Shown: positions 1 to 7,540 of the stretch, one piece after another
How the letters are laid out: every line of letters starts with the position of its first letter
How positions within the stretch are numbered: position 1 is the stretch's first letter
Assembly (NCBI RefSeq): GCF_013423785.1
Contig: NZ_CP058952.1
Span: 3,375,665-3,439,664 of the forward strand
DNA from: Chitinibacter fontanus
GTDB lineage: Bacteria; Pseudomonadota; Gammaproteobacteria; Burkholderiales; Chitinibacteraceae
Direction of reading: 5' to 3'
Length of the DNA: 64,000 nt
The notes under the pieces: generated by a model
Database searches by the model: none
Seen by the model: only the letters and a program-made list of their open reading frames with translations
Told to the model about the DNA's origin: nothing
Program-made: the position numbers and the translations under genes

Positions 1-639
1 TGCATGGCTAATCCATGGGACGATTTCGCTGCTAACTACAAAAAAGGCGACAAGCTGAAAGGCGCGATCAAATCGATCACCGACTTCGGTGTATTTGTTG
101 GCTTGGCTGGTGGTATCGATGGTCTGGTTCACTTGTCTGACTTGTCTTGGAATGTTCCTGGTGAAGAAGCGGTTCGCAACTTCAAGAAAGGCGACGAAGT
201 TGAAGCAATGGTTCTGTCTATCGACGTTGAAAAAGAGCGCATCAGCCTCGGCATCAAACAGATGGAAGGTGATCCATTCAACAACTTCATCTCTCAATCT
301 GACAAAGGTGCAATCGTTAAGGGTATCGTTAAGTCCCTCGACGCTAAAGGCGCTGTAGTTACATTGTCTGAAGAAGTTGAAGGCTACCTGCGCTCGACAG
401 AAGTTTCACGTGACCGCGTTGAAGACATCCGCACCGTTCTGAAAGAAGGTGATGAAGTTGAAGCGCTGATCATCAATGTGGATCGCAAAACTCGCTCGAT
501 CAACCTGTCAATCAAAGCAAAAGACAGTGCTGATCAATCTGAAGCGATGAGCAAATTGTCTTCGACTATTGAAGGCAATGCAGGTACAACTAGCCTGGGC
601 GCATTGTTGAAAGCTAAATTGTCAGGCTCTGCTGAATAA
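1..639 (+). CDS. rpsA: 30S ribosomal protein S1, C-terminal part (cut by window edge)
   Basis: This is the last ~212 residues of ribosomal protein S1, the large RNA-binding protein that helps the 30S subunit load mRNA. Two S1 (OB-fold) repeats are visible, about residues 14-85 (with ITDFGVFVGL and GLVHLSDLSW) and 100-170 (with KGAVVTL and GYLRSTEVSRDR), followed by a short tail. S1 normally has six repeats and ~560 residues, so the upstream two thirds lie outside the window. The reading frame is open to base 1, and the first ATG at base 4 is internal rather than a start. The next gene is ihfB, the usual rpsA-ihfB order of proteobacteria. Confidence 0.97.
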   Translation, partial: CMANPWDDFAANYKKGDKLKGAIKSITDFGVFVGLAGGIDGLVHLSDLSWNVPGEEAVRNFKKGDEVEAMVLSIDVEKERISLGIKQMEGDPFNNFISQSDKGAIVKGIVKSLDAKGAVVTLSEEVEGYLRSTEVSRDRVEDIRTVLKEGDEVEALIINVDRKTRSINLSIKAKDSADQSEAMSKLSSTIEGNAGTTSLGALLKAKLSGSAE

Positions 640-661
640 TTTTTAAGGATTACAGCGGAAA

Positions 662-946
662 ATGACCAAGTCAGAACTCATCGCAAAACTGGCCGAACGC
701 TATCCACAGCTGGTAGCCAAAGATGCGGAGTTAGCCGTGAAGACGATGCTCGATGCGATGGCGCGTAGCCTCGCTCAGGGTCAACGTATCGAAATCCGCG
801 GATTTGGCAGCTTCGACCTGAACTATCGCCCGCCACGTGTGGGACGCAATCCGAAATCGGGTACCAAGGTATCGGTTCCTGAAAAGTTTGTGCCTCATTT
901 CAAAGCGGGTAAAGAACTACGTGAACGTGTCGACTCTGATGCGTAA
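662..946 (+). CDS. ihfB: Integration host factor subunit beta
   Basis: A 94-residue HU/IHF-family DNA-bending protein, full length for IHF-beta. It pairs with IHF-alpha (not in this window) and bends DNA by inserting a beta-arm proline into the minor groove. The conserved core [18 protein letters not shown] is visible at about residues 47-64. It starts 22 bases after the rpsA stop, with AAGGA upstream, and a strong hairpin terminator follows, so rpsA-ihfB is a closed transcription unit. IHF-beta rather than HU is called because of the [11 protein letters not shown]-terminus and the rpsA neighbour. Confidence 0.95.
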   Translation: MTKSELIAKLAERYPQLVAKDAELAVKTMLDAMARSLAQGQRIEIRGFGSFDLNYRPPRVGRNPKSGTKVSVPEKFVPHFKAGKELRERVDSDA

Positions 947-964
947 ACGTAAGAGCTAGAGCAA

Positions 965-995
965 AAGGCGACATCTTCAGATGTCGCCTTTTTTA
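965..995 (+). terminator. Rho-independent terminator of rpsA-ihfB
   Basis: Perfect inverted repeat (AAGGCGACATCT at 965-976 and its complement at 979-990) followed directly by a T run. It lies 18 bases past the ihfB stop. Confidence 0.9.
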
Positions 996-1063
996 TTCGC
1001 AAGGCAAGAATAGCTGAGATTAAAATTACGCTACAATACGAGCAAAACCTATGGAGAAATGTG

Positions 1064-1363
1064 ATGCATTATCTAAGTTGGATCTTAAAATTTCTTGTAT
1101 TTGTAGTGTTATTCGGTTTTGCAATGCATAACGCCACTCCAACCGAGCTGCATTTCTTTTTGGGTTACGCTTGGAATGCCCCCTTAGCAATGATTTTGCT
1201 GGTCTTTTTTGTGCTTGGTGCTGTTTTTGGCCTGTTGGCTAGTTTTGGCCAAGTTTTTCGTTTGCGAAGAGAGCTTGTTCAGCTACGTAAAGATAATAAA
1301 AATACAATTGCTCACACACCACAGAGTGATCAAATTCTAGAACAACCAAAAGACGCGATTTAA
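1064..1363 (+). CDS. lapA: Lipopolysaccharide assembly protein A domain protein (DUF1049)
   Basis: A 99-residue inner-membrane protein of the LapA/DUF1049 family. LapA works with LapB to regulate LPS synthesis through LpxC turnover. Two hydrophobic segments are visible (about residues 6-25 and 38-60), then a charged cytoplasmic tail rich in R, E and K (LRRELVQLRKDN). A GTG lies three bases upstream at 1061, but the ATG at 1064 is better placed: GGAG at 1053-1056 is 7 bases away. The lapB start follows two bases after the stop, so the pair is translationally coupled. This LapA is unrelated to the adhesin LapA regulated by LapD/LapG. Confidence 0.85.
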   Translation: MHYLSWILKFLVFVVLFGFAMHNATPTELHFFLGYAWNAPLAMILLVFFVLGAVFGLLASFGQVFRLRRELVQLRKDNKNTIAHTPQSDQILEQPKDAI

Positions 1364-1365
1364 CA

Positions 1366-2541
1366 ATGATAGAGATTCAATTCTGGTGGTTAGTTGTCCT
1401 ACCTGTCTTTTTCGGCCTAGGCTGGCTTGCTGCACGCGTAGATATTAAGCATGTGATTGCGCAAAGTAAGTCGCTGCCGTCTGCTTACTTTAAGGGCTTA
1501 AACCATCTGTTAGCTGGTGAAACCAATAAAGCAATTGAAGTTTATGTGGATATTGCGAAAAATCATGAAGAAACCATAGAGCTACAATTTACGCTTGGGC
1601 ATTTATTTCGCCGTAGAGGCGAGCTTGAGCGTGCAATTCGTATGCATCAAAAATTGCTCGCGAGACGCGATCTCTCAAGTGCGCAAAAAGAGCAGGCCCA
1701 GCTGGATTTGGCAATTGACTTCATTAAAGCAGGCCTTTTTGATCGCGCAGAAACTCTATTGCATGAGCTATCGGAAACGAATGCTGCCAAAGCGGCTCGA
1801 GTAGAGTTATTAGCCATTTACCAGCAAGAACATGAATGGCAAAAAGCCATTGAGATTGCTCAACAGCTGCGAGATGAAAGTCATACCTACCAACATGAAA
1901 TTGCCCAATTCAATTGCGAGTTGGCCGCAGCGGCATTAATTCGTAATCAAATAGAGCAGGCGCAGGTTTACTTAGAAAATGCATTGAGTGTTCATCGCCA
2001 GTGCGTTCGTGCGCGCTTGATGCTCGGTGAAATCTTGTTTAGTCAGCATCAAGTGCAAATGGCAATTGATCAGTGGCTATTGATAGAAGCTCAAGATGAG
2101 AGCTACTTATCTTTGGTCGCACGTAATTTGCTAAAAGGTTACGAACAACTTGGCAAAGTAGAAGATGGGATAGAGTTGCTCATTCGCTACTTGCAAAGAT
2201 ATCCAGAATTGGATGTGGTTGATCTCATTTATGAGCATTTGATTGCCACGCAAGGTGTGGATGCGGCACACAAATTTGTGCGTGAACGGTTGCGTGATAG
2301 CCCATCAATGCCAGGACTGCGCAAATTATTAGAAGCGCATTTACTAGTAGCGCCAGACGATCAAAAGTCAGAGATTGAATTAATTGGCAAGCTGCTGCAT
2401 GACAATACCCGCGAACATACAATGTATTACTGCCATGAATGTGGTTTTAAAACACGCCAATTCTTTTGGCATTGTCCCGGCTGTAACGGTTGGGAGACAT
2501 ATGCCCCAATTCGGGGTAAACGTCGCAAACAAGCTGAATGA
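1366..2541 (+). CDS. lapB: Lipopolysaccharide assembly protein B (TPR and rubredoxin domains)
   Basis: A 391-residue LapB (YciM), the normal length. LapB is anchored in the inner membrane and recruits FtsH to degrade LpxC, balancing LPS against phospholipid. Visible parts in order: an N-terminal membrane anchor (about residues 5-22), a long tetratricopeptide repeat region (about 40-340), and a C-terminal rubredoxin-like metal site at about 355-375 with two C-x2-C knuckles (CHEC and CPGC). It starts two bases after lapA. The operon continues into pyrF and hldA, as in many beta- and gammaproteobacteria. Confidence 0.93.
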   Translation: MIEIQFWWLVVLPVFFGLGWLAARVDIKHVIAQSKSLPSAYFKGLNHLLAGETNKAIEVYVDIAKNHEETIELQFTLGHLFRRRGELERAIRMHQKLLARRDLSSAQKEQAQLDLAIDFIKAGLFDRAETLLHELSETNAAKAARVELLAIYQQEHEWQKAIEIAQQLRDESHTYQHEIAQFNCELAAAALIRNQIEQAQVYLENALSVHRQCVRARLMLGEILFSQHQVQMAIDQWLLIEAQDESYLSLVARNLLKGYEQLGKVEDGIELLIRYLQRYPELDVVDLIYEHLIATQGVDAAHKFVRERLRDSPSMPGLRKLLEAHLLVAPDDQKSEIELIGKLLHDNTREHTMYYCHECGFKTRQFFWHCPGCNGWETYAPIRGKRRKQAE

Positions 2542-2560
2542 TCATTATTAGAGAATATTT

Positions 2561-3258
2561 ATGTCATTAAATCCACGCGTGGTAGTTGCACTTGATTATC
2601 CAAATGCAGCAGCAGCCTTGGCTTTCGCCAAAACTGTAAATCCTCAACTTTGCAGATTAAAAGTAGGTAAAGAACTATTTACTGCGTCAGGGCCACAACT
2701 CGTAGAACAATTGGTTGCACTGGGCTTTGATGTTTTTCTCGACCTCAAATTCCATGATATCCCCAATACTGTTGCACAGGCTTGTAAGATGGCGGCTGAG
2801 CTAGGTGTGTGGATGGTGAATGTGCACGCGTCGGGCGGGCGAAAAATGATGGAAACCACGCGAGAAGCCCTTGAGCGCCTGCCGTCACGCCCCTTATTAA
2901 TCGCCGTTACTGTACTCACTAGCATGGGTGATGCTGAGTTGGCTGAATTGGGCGTTGGCGCGACCGCAGCAGAGCAGGTTGAGAGATTGGCGCGATTAAC
3001 GCAATCATGCGGTCTGGATGGTGTGGTGTGTTCGGCACAGGAAGCTAGTATGTTAAAAGCAGCCTGCGGGCGTGATTTTCAGCTTGTAACTCCAGGTATT
3101 CGCCCTGCAGATGCGGCTGCCAATGACCAAACTCGGATTATGACCCCCCCGCGGCAATTGCAGCAGGCGCTGATTATTTGGTAATTGGACGACCCATTAC
3201 GCAGAGCGCTGACCCGGTTGCAACTTTAAATGCAATCAATACGTCGCTGATTGGCTAA
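2561..3258 (+). pseudogene. pyrF: Orotidine 5'-phosphate decarboxylase with frameshift at a C7 tract
   Basis: PyrF makes UMP from OMP in the last step of pyrimidine synthesis. The N-terminal ~195 residues are intact and typical: [11 protein letters not shown], the catalytic lysine motif [10 protein letters not shown] (about residues 60-69) and [11 protein letters not shown]. At a run of seven C (3144-3150) the frame breaks and the open frame ends at 3184 with an unrelated tail. Adding one C restores an expected ending ([16 protein letters not shown], then [15 protein letters not shown]) that stops at 3258 and gives about 232 residues, the normal length. The lost segment carries the phosphate-binding GRPI loop, so the product as written would be inactive. 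It is either a sequencing error in the homopolymer or a real mutation. Confidence 0.85.
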
Positions 3259-3269
3259 TTGGGGTGTAC

Positions 3270-4193
3270 ATGAAGCTAAAAGAGAGAGTTAAGGCTGCTC
3301 GTGTGCTAGTTGTTGGCGACGTGATGCTGGATCGATATTGGTTTGGTGATGTGGAACGAATTTCACCTGAGGCCCCAGTCCCAGTAGCTCGAATCACTAA
3401 AACTGACGAACGCGCGGGGGGCGCAGCAAATGTTGCGCGAAACATTGTGGCTTTAGGTGGGCATGCCAAATTACTGTCGGTAGTAGGTGATGATGAGGCT
3501 GGGCGCAATCTTGAGCGTCTATTACTTGATGCAGGAATAGATACCTGCTTTCATCGTGATGCTAGTATTTCCACTACGGTTAAATTGCGTGTGTTAGCGC
3601 GCCAGCAGCAGCTATTACGCATCGATTTTGAAAATCTACCTAATCATGAAGTTTTAGCTGCAAAACTGGATGAATTTAAAGCTTCATTGCATGGTATTGA
3701 TGTCGTGATTCTGTCTGACTATGGCAAGGGCAGCCTGGCACATGTACAAGCCATGATCCAGGCCGCAAACACCGCCGGCAAACCAGTTTTGGTGGACCCC
3801 AAAGGGGATCAATATGCCGCTTATGCTGGGGCAACTTTACTAACACCAAATCGCAGTGAATTCCGGCAAGTGGCTGGATCTTGGTCTAATGAGAGTGAGT
3901 TGGTTGAGAAAGCAGGTCAACTGCGTGAGAAACTCAACTTGCAAGCGTTATTGGTGACACGCAGTGAAGAAGGCATGACTCTCTTTAAAGATGGTGAAGT
4001 GGTTCATAAGCCAACACAAGCGCGGGAAGTATTTGATGTGTCGGGTGCTGGCGATACGGTCATTGCAACATTAGGCTTGATGCTTGCCGCCGGGCTCTCA
4101 ATGCCAGAAGCAATGGAGTGGTCGAATAAAGCGGCCGGAATTGTTGTGGCCAAACTTGGTACTGCGGTTGCTACTGCTGATGAATTATTCTGA
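3270..4193 (+). CDS. hldA: D-glycero-beta-D-manno-heptose-7-phosphate kinase
   Basis: A PfkB-family sugar kinase of ~307 residues that phosphorylates heptose 7-phosphate at C1 in the ADP-heptose branch feeding LPS inner core. The N-terminal substrate signature (GDVMLDRYWFGDVERISPEAP) and RAGGAANVARN are visible, and the catalytic base and anion hole are in DVSGAGDTVIATL near residue 255. It matches the kinase half of HldE only; no cytidylyltransferase domain follows, so the adenylyltransferase (HldC) must be elsewhere. The ATG at 3270 is preferred over the GTG at 3264 because GGGG (3261-3264) then sits five bases upstream. The epimerase hldD lies 17 kb away at 21.6 kb. Confidence 0.92.
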   Translation: MKLKERVKAARVLVVGDVMLDRYWFGDVERISPEAPVPVARITKTDERAGGAANVARNIVALGGHAKLLSVVGDDEAGRNLERLLLDAGIDTCFHRDASISTTVKLRVLARQQQLLRIDFENLPNHEVLAAKLDEFKASLHGIDVVILSDYGKGSLAHVQAMIQAANTAGKPVLVDPKGDQYAAYAGATLLTPNRSEFRQVAGSWSNESELVEKAGQLREKLNLQALLVTRSEEGMTLFKDGEVVHKPTQAREVFDVSGAGDTVIATLGLMLAAGLSMPEAMEWSNKAAGIVVAKLGTAVATADELF

Positions 4194-4216
4194 GAGAAAT
4201 TAGTTTTAATGCTCGA

Positions 4217-4246
4217 AAGGCATGGCAAAGGCTGCCATGCCTTCTT
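4217..4246 (+). terminator. Hairpin terminator after hldA
   Basis: An 11-bp perfect stem (AAGGCATGGCA at 4217-4227, complement at 4233-4243) with a 5-base loop and a short T-rich tail. It lies between the convergent hldA and diguanylate cyclase genes. Confidence 0.65.
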
Positions 4247-4248
4247 AC

Positions 4249-6015
4249 TTAGACGGTTTCGACTCGATTTTTGCCACTTTTTTTCGCCAGATACATCGCT
4301 CCATCTGCACGAGCTAATACCGCATCCCGATTTTCGTCGACACCTGCTAATGTTAAGCCTGCACTAAAAGTAATTAGAACTTTTTCATTCTCATGCATAA
4401 AAAAGCGCTTGGTTAGCTCGCGTTGTACCCTTTGCATTACCAGCATACCTTCCTCAAGATTGGTATTCGGCATCAGTATTACAAACTCTTCACCACCATA
4501 CCGTGCTACGGTGTCGGTTGGGCGCAAAAGATCTTTGACCACTTGGACTAAGTGCTGCAAAGCCTTGTCACCGGCTGCATGGCCAAGGTTGTCATTTAGC
4601 TTCTTGAAGTTATCAATATCGAGCAACGATAGTGCAAAAGGTGCGTTGCTTCGTTGCGAACGCGCCAACTCGATTTGATACGCGTCCTCAAGTCCACGAC
4701 GATTTAATGCACCTGTTAGTTGATCTTCACGCACTTTGTCGCTTAATGCAGTGAGTTCTTTTTCTAATTCAATGACTCTTGAATGTGCTAAATCGGCTTG
4801 CTTTCTAGCTTCAAGTAAATCGTCGCGCGAGCGCAATACATCGATTTGCATACTGCGAGTATCTTGCATCAGGTCTTCCATTACATGCCTAATGCTCACC
4901 AAATCGTTTGCAGCCTCAATTTTGGTCGCATATTGTGTGATTTTGGCATGGTAATTGTCGGTACTTTGTGATATTAGGCCAAGGCGATCAATGAACGAAG
5001 TCAGCATATTTTTGAGTGCAGCTTGTGCTTCTACCAGACTGTGTTTGACTTGGCTTTGCTTAAATAACACTTCCTTCAGCCCAGCCTCAGCATCATAAAG
5101 AACGCGCATATCTAAGGGCTGAGCCATGATGGTCTGGATGACTGCAATTTGCCCTCGCACCCATTCGTCATCAATCACAATCTCGGCCATATTGTCAGTT
5201 AGTAATCTTAAAAGCCGCATTAGACCATCTGCAAGGCGATCTTCTTGATCATTCTGCAGTTCTAGCTTTAACCAAAATTTACGCAGTCGAGGCAGCCATT
5301 TTTCCATGTCGGCTTGATTACCGACGGCCTTAGCTTCATTGGCAATCGTGAGTGTTTCTTGCTGCAAATCTGGGTTATGCAATAAGCGAGCAGCCAAACC
5401 GACCTCTAGCGCCGTGACTGTAGATTCACGCCAGTCCTGCCAGTTTATGCCAGTGGTTTCAGTGCTAAGGGTTAAATCATTGATGGCTGCTGCGACGTCA
5501 CTGGCAGGTGATACATTATTTTCTACGCCAGTCTCAGACCACGAGCCGATTAGCCCGACTAATTTGTTGTTCAGCTCAGTCGAATTATTGCCAAAATTGG
5601 CCAGCACTCGGTCCAGTGCCTCTTTTTTGCGGCTGGGAGGATAAGCGGGATTCCGTAAGTCCCATTGCAAAATTAAGTCTTTAATTAAGTCGGCCCAGGT
5701 TTTACTCAGCTCTGATTGGCTTGATTGCGCATTAAAGCAACGAATTAGCTGATCATAGAGGTTACTCCATTCTTCCTTGCGAATAATTCGTTTGAGCTGC
5801 TCGACTTGGCGTTTTGCTTCCGGGTTTTGTCCTGAAAGACCCTCTAGCGCCTGAATTAGCTCTTTTAATCCTGCATGCTGGCGTTCGTCGTCACTGGTTT
5901 GGGCGATTTCGTGATAAATCGCTTCGTAGTGATCGGGCGATGGCACGATACGCCGCAACGCAAGCTGTTTGAGTGTTTCGCGGGCAATATCAGTTGGGTT
6001 ACTTAATTTTTCCAT
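4249..6015 (-). CDS. Diguanylate cyclase (GGDEF domain) with uncharacterised N-terminal half
   Basis: A 588-residue cytoplasmic protein that should make cyclic di-GMP from GTP. The C-terminal GGDEF domain (about 428-588) has an intact active site, GGEEF, and an inhibitory site RPTD exactly five residues upstream (RxxD-x5-GGEEF), so both catalysis and product feedback look possible. LSLLDIDNFKKLND is the usual metal- and GTP-binding segment. A helical, coiled-coil-like stretch (about 340-425) precedes it. The first ~330 residues are helical and contain no PAS, GAF, HAMP or membrane segment I can recognise, so the input signal is unknown. It is monocistronic and convergent with hldA. Confidence 0.88.
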   Translation of the reverse strand: MEKLSNPTDIARETLKQLALRRIVPSPDHYEAIYHEIAQTSDDERQHAGLKELIQALEGLSGQNPEAKRQVEQLKRIIRKEEWSNLYDQLIRCFNAQSSQSELSKTWADLIKDLILQWDLRNPAYPPSRKKEALDRVLANFGNNSTELNNKLVGLIGSWSETGVENNVSPASDVAAAINDLTLSTETTGINWQDWRESTVTALEVGLAARLLHNPDLQQETLTIANEAKAVGNQADMEKWLPRLRKFWLKLELQNDQEDRLADGLMRLLRLLTDNMAEIVIDDEWVRGQIAVIQTIMAQPLDMRVLYDAEAGLKEVLFKQSQVKHSLVEAQAALKNMLTSFIDRLGLISQSTDNYHAKITQYATKIEAANDLVSIRHVMEDLMQDTRSMQIDVLRSRDDLLEARKQADLAHSRVIELEKELTALSDKVREDQLTGALNRRGLEDAYQIELARSQRSNAPFALSLLDIDNFKKLNDNLGHAAGDKALQHLVQVVKDLLRPTDTVARYGGEEFVILMPNTNLEEGMLVMQRVQRELTKRFFMHENEKVLITFSAGLTLAGVDENRDAVLARADGAMYLAKKSGKNRVETV

Positions 6016-6068
6016 GATTCACTTCTGACGGCGGCGGGTAATAAAAAGTATAGATCGAAAATCAGAGA

Positions 6069-6093
6069 TAAAAAACGCCACATCTGTGGCGTT
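6069..6093 (-). terminator. Rho-independent terminator of ribF-ileS-lspA-ispH
   Basis: Perfect 9-bp stem (6074-6082 with 6085-6093). On the minus strand it is followed by TTTTTTAT, about 20 bases past the ispH stop. Confidence 0.8.
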
Positions 6094-6111
6094 CTTTTTG
6101 AAGGCTTGAGC

Positions 6112-7044
6112 TTATACCAGTCCCTTTGGTAGGGCGAAAATCACATTCTCTTCGACACCAGACATGGACTCTACCGATAGCGCGCCAAATTCTTGAATTT
6201 TAGCAATCACACGCTTGACCAATACATCTGGCGCGGAAGCGCCTGCTGTGATGCCCACGCGACCTTTGCTGTTAAACCATTCGGCTTTAAGCTCGGTTTC
6301 GTTATCCACCATATAAGCATCAATGCCTAAGCCTGCGCCTACTTCGCGTAGGCGGTTGGAGTTTGAGCTATTGGGTGAACCGACTACGACCAGAATATCG
6401 ATGTCTTTGGCCAATTGTTTTACTGCATCTTGGCGGTTTTGCGTTGCATAGCAAATGTCATCTTTTTTCGGGCCGACAATTTCTGGAAAACGTGCGCGAA
6501 GAGCGTTAATTACGACCTGTGCATCATCAACAGACAACGTGGTTTGGGTCACGTAGGAGAGTTTACTTTCATCCTTCACCGTTAGTCCCAAAACGTCATT
6601 TTCATCTTCAACCAAATGCATCCCGCCAGTGGCTTGCCCCATGGTACCTTCAACTTCGGGGTGACCTTTGTGGCCAATCATAATGATTTCAAAGCCTTGA
6701 TCATGCAGGCGTTTAACTTCTGAATGAACTTTGGTCACCAGTGGGCAAGTGGCATCGAAGATGTGCAAGCCACGCTCTGCGGCTTCGGCGCGAACGGCTT
6801 GTGAAACTCCGTGCGCTGAGAAAATCAGCGTATTGCCAGCAGGCACGTCGGCCAAGTCCTCAATAAAGATCGCACCTTTGGCTTTTAGATCTTCGATAAC
6901 AAATTTATTATGTACGACTTCATGCCGCACATAAATCGGCGCGCCAAATTTATCCAGCGCTTTTTCTACGATGGCGATCGCGCGATCAACGCCTGCACAA
7001 AAACCACGCGGTTGGGCAAGAATAATATTCATGGGTTTATTCAT
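6112..7044 (-). CDS. ispH: 4-hydroxy-3-methylbut-2-enyl diphosphate reductase
   Basis: IspH (LytB) is the 4Fe-4S enzyme that performs the last step of the MEP isoprenoid pathway, giving IPP and DMAPP. The three cluster cysteines are visible in [23 protein letters not shown] and [11 protein letters not shown], along with the glutamate-bearing segment [11 protein letters not shown]. The length is ~310 residues, the usual size. The frame is open further upstream, but the ATG at 7044 overlaps the end of lspA and a second ATG lies at 7032; both give a normal N-terminus ([11 protein letters not shown]). It is the last gene of the ribF-ileS-lspA-ispH operon, which lacks the FKBP gene that sits between lspA and ispH in Escherichia. 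Confidence 0.95.
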   Translation of the reverse strand: MNKPMNIILAQPRGFCAGVDRAIAIVEKALDKFGAPIYVRHEVVHNKFVIEDLKAKGAIFIEDLADVPAGNTLIFSAHGVSQAVRAEAAERGLHIFDATCPLVTKVHSEVKRLHDQGFEIIMIGHKGHPEVEGTMGQATGGMHLVEDENDVLGLTVKDESKLSYVTQTTLSVDDAQVVINALRARFPEIVGPKKDDICYATQNRQDAVKQLAKDIDILVVVGSPNSSNSNRLREVGAGLGIDAYMVDNETELKAEWFNSKGRVGITAGASAPDVLVKRVIAKIQEFGALSVESMSGVEENVIFALPKGLV

Positions 7045-7540
7045 GATTGGCCTGTTTATCCTTTTTGAAGCTATCAATCACCATTAGCGCCGCGCCAATA
7101 CAGATCGCAGAATCTGCGATATTAAAGGCGGGGTAAAACCAAATGCTTTGGTAGTGAACTTGAATAAAATCAATCACATGACCAAATATCATGCGATCAA
7201 TGGCATTACCCAGAGCGCCGCCCAAGATCAAAGCCAAAGCAGTGGCGTAGCGTTGTTCAGCTTGATGCTTTTTTAGCAAAAACACGATCACAGCAGAAAC
7301 AACCAAGGCTAGGCCAGTAAAGAAATGCCGTTGCCAGCCCCCCGCGTCGGCCAAAAATGAAAAGGCCGCGCCGGGGTTGTAGGCTAAGGTCAGATTAAAA
7401 AAACCGGGGATGATGGTTTTAATCTGGTGCATTTCAAACACAGCTTCGATCCAGTGCTTGCTGATTTGATCGATCAGCAGCACCCATGCCGCCAAGCCCA
7501 AATAGCCGCTAAAACGCTTTGGGCATAAACTTTTAAGCAT
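7037..7540 (-). CDS. lspA: Lipoprotein signal peptidase (signal peptidase II)
   Basis: LspA is the integral inner-membrane aspartyl protease that cleaves signal peptides of diacylglyceryl-modified prolipoproteins. About 167 residues with four hydrophobic segments. The two catalytic aspartates are visible in GNAIDRM and FNIADSAI. The frame is open another 52 codons upstream within ileS, but the ATG at 7540 overlaps the ileS stop (ATGCTTAA) and gives a normal N-terminus ([15 protein letters not shown]). Substrates in this window include the three RND components with lipoboxes and possibly PhoD. Confidence 0.94.
   Translation of the reverse strand: MLKSLCPKRFSGYLGLAAWVLLIDQISKHWIEAVFEMHQIKTIIPGFFNLTLAYNPGAAFSFLADAGGWQRHFFTGLALVVSAVIVFLLKKHQAEQRYATALALILGGALGNAIDRMIFGHVIDFIQVHYQSIWFYPAFNIADSAICIGAALMVIDSFKKDKQANHE

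Noticed and set aside
1064..1363. LapA as the large adhesin cleaved by LapG
   Set aside because: The gene is a 99-residue two-helix membrane protein of the LPS assembly family; the shared name is coincidental.
3144..3150. Programmed ribosomal frameshifting in pyrF
   Set aside because: The C7 tract could in principle allow -1 slippage, but no stimulatory structure is apparent and such control of pyrF is not known to me; an indel or sequencing error is simpler.
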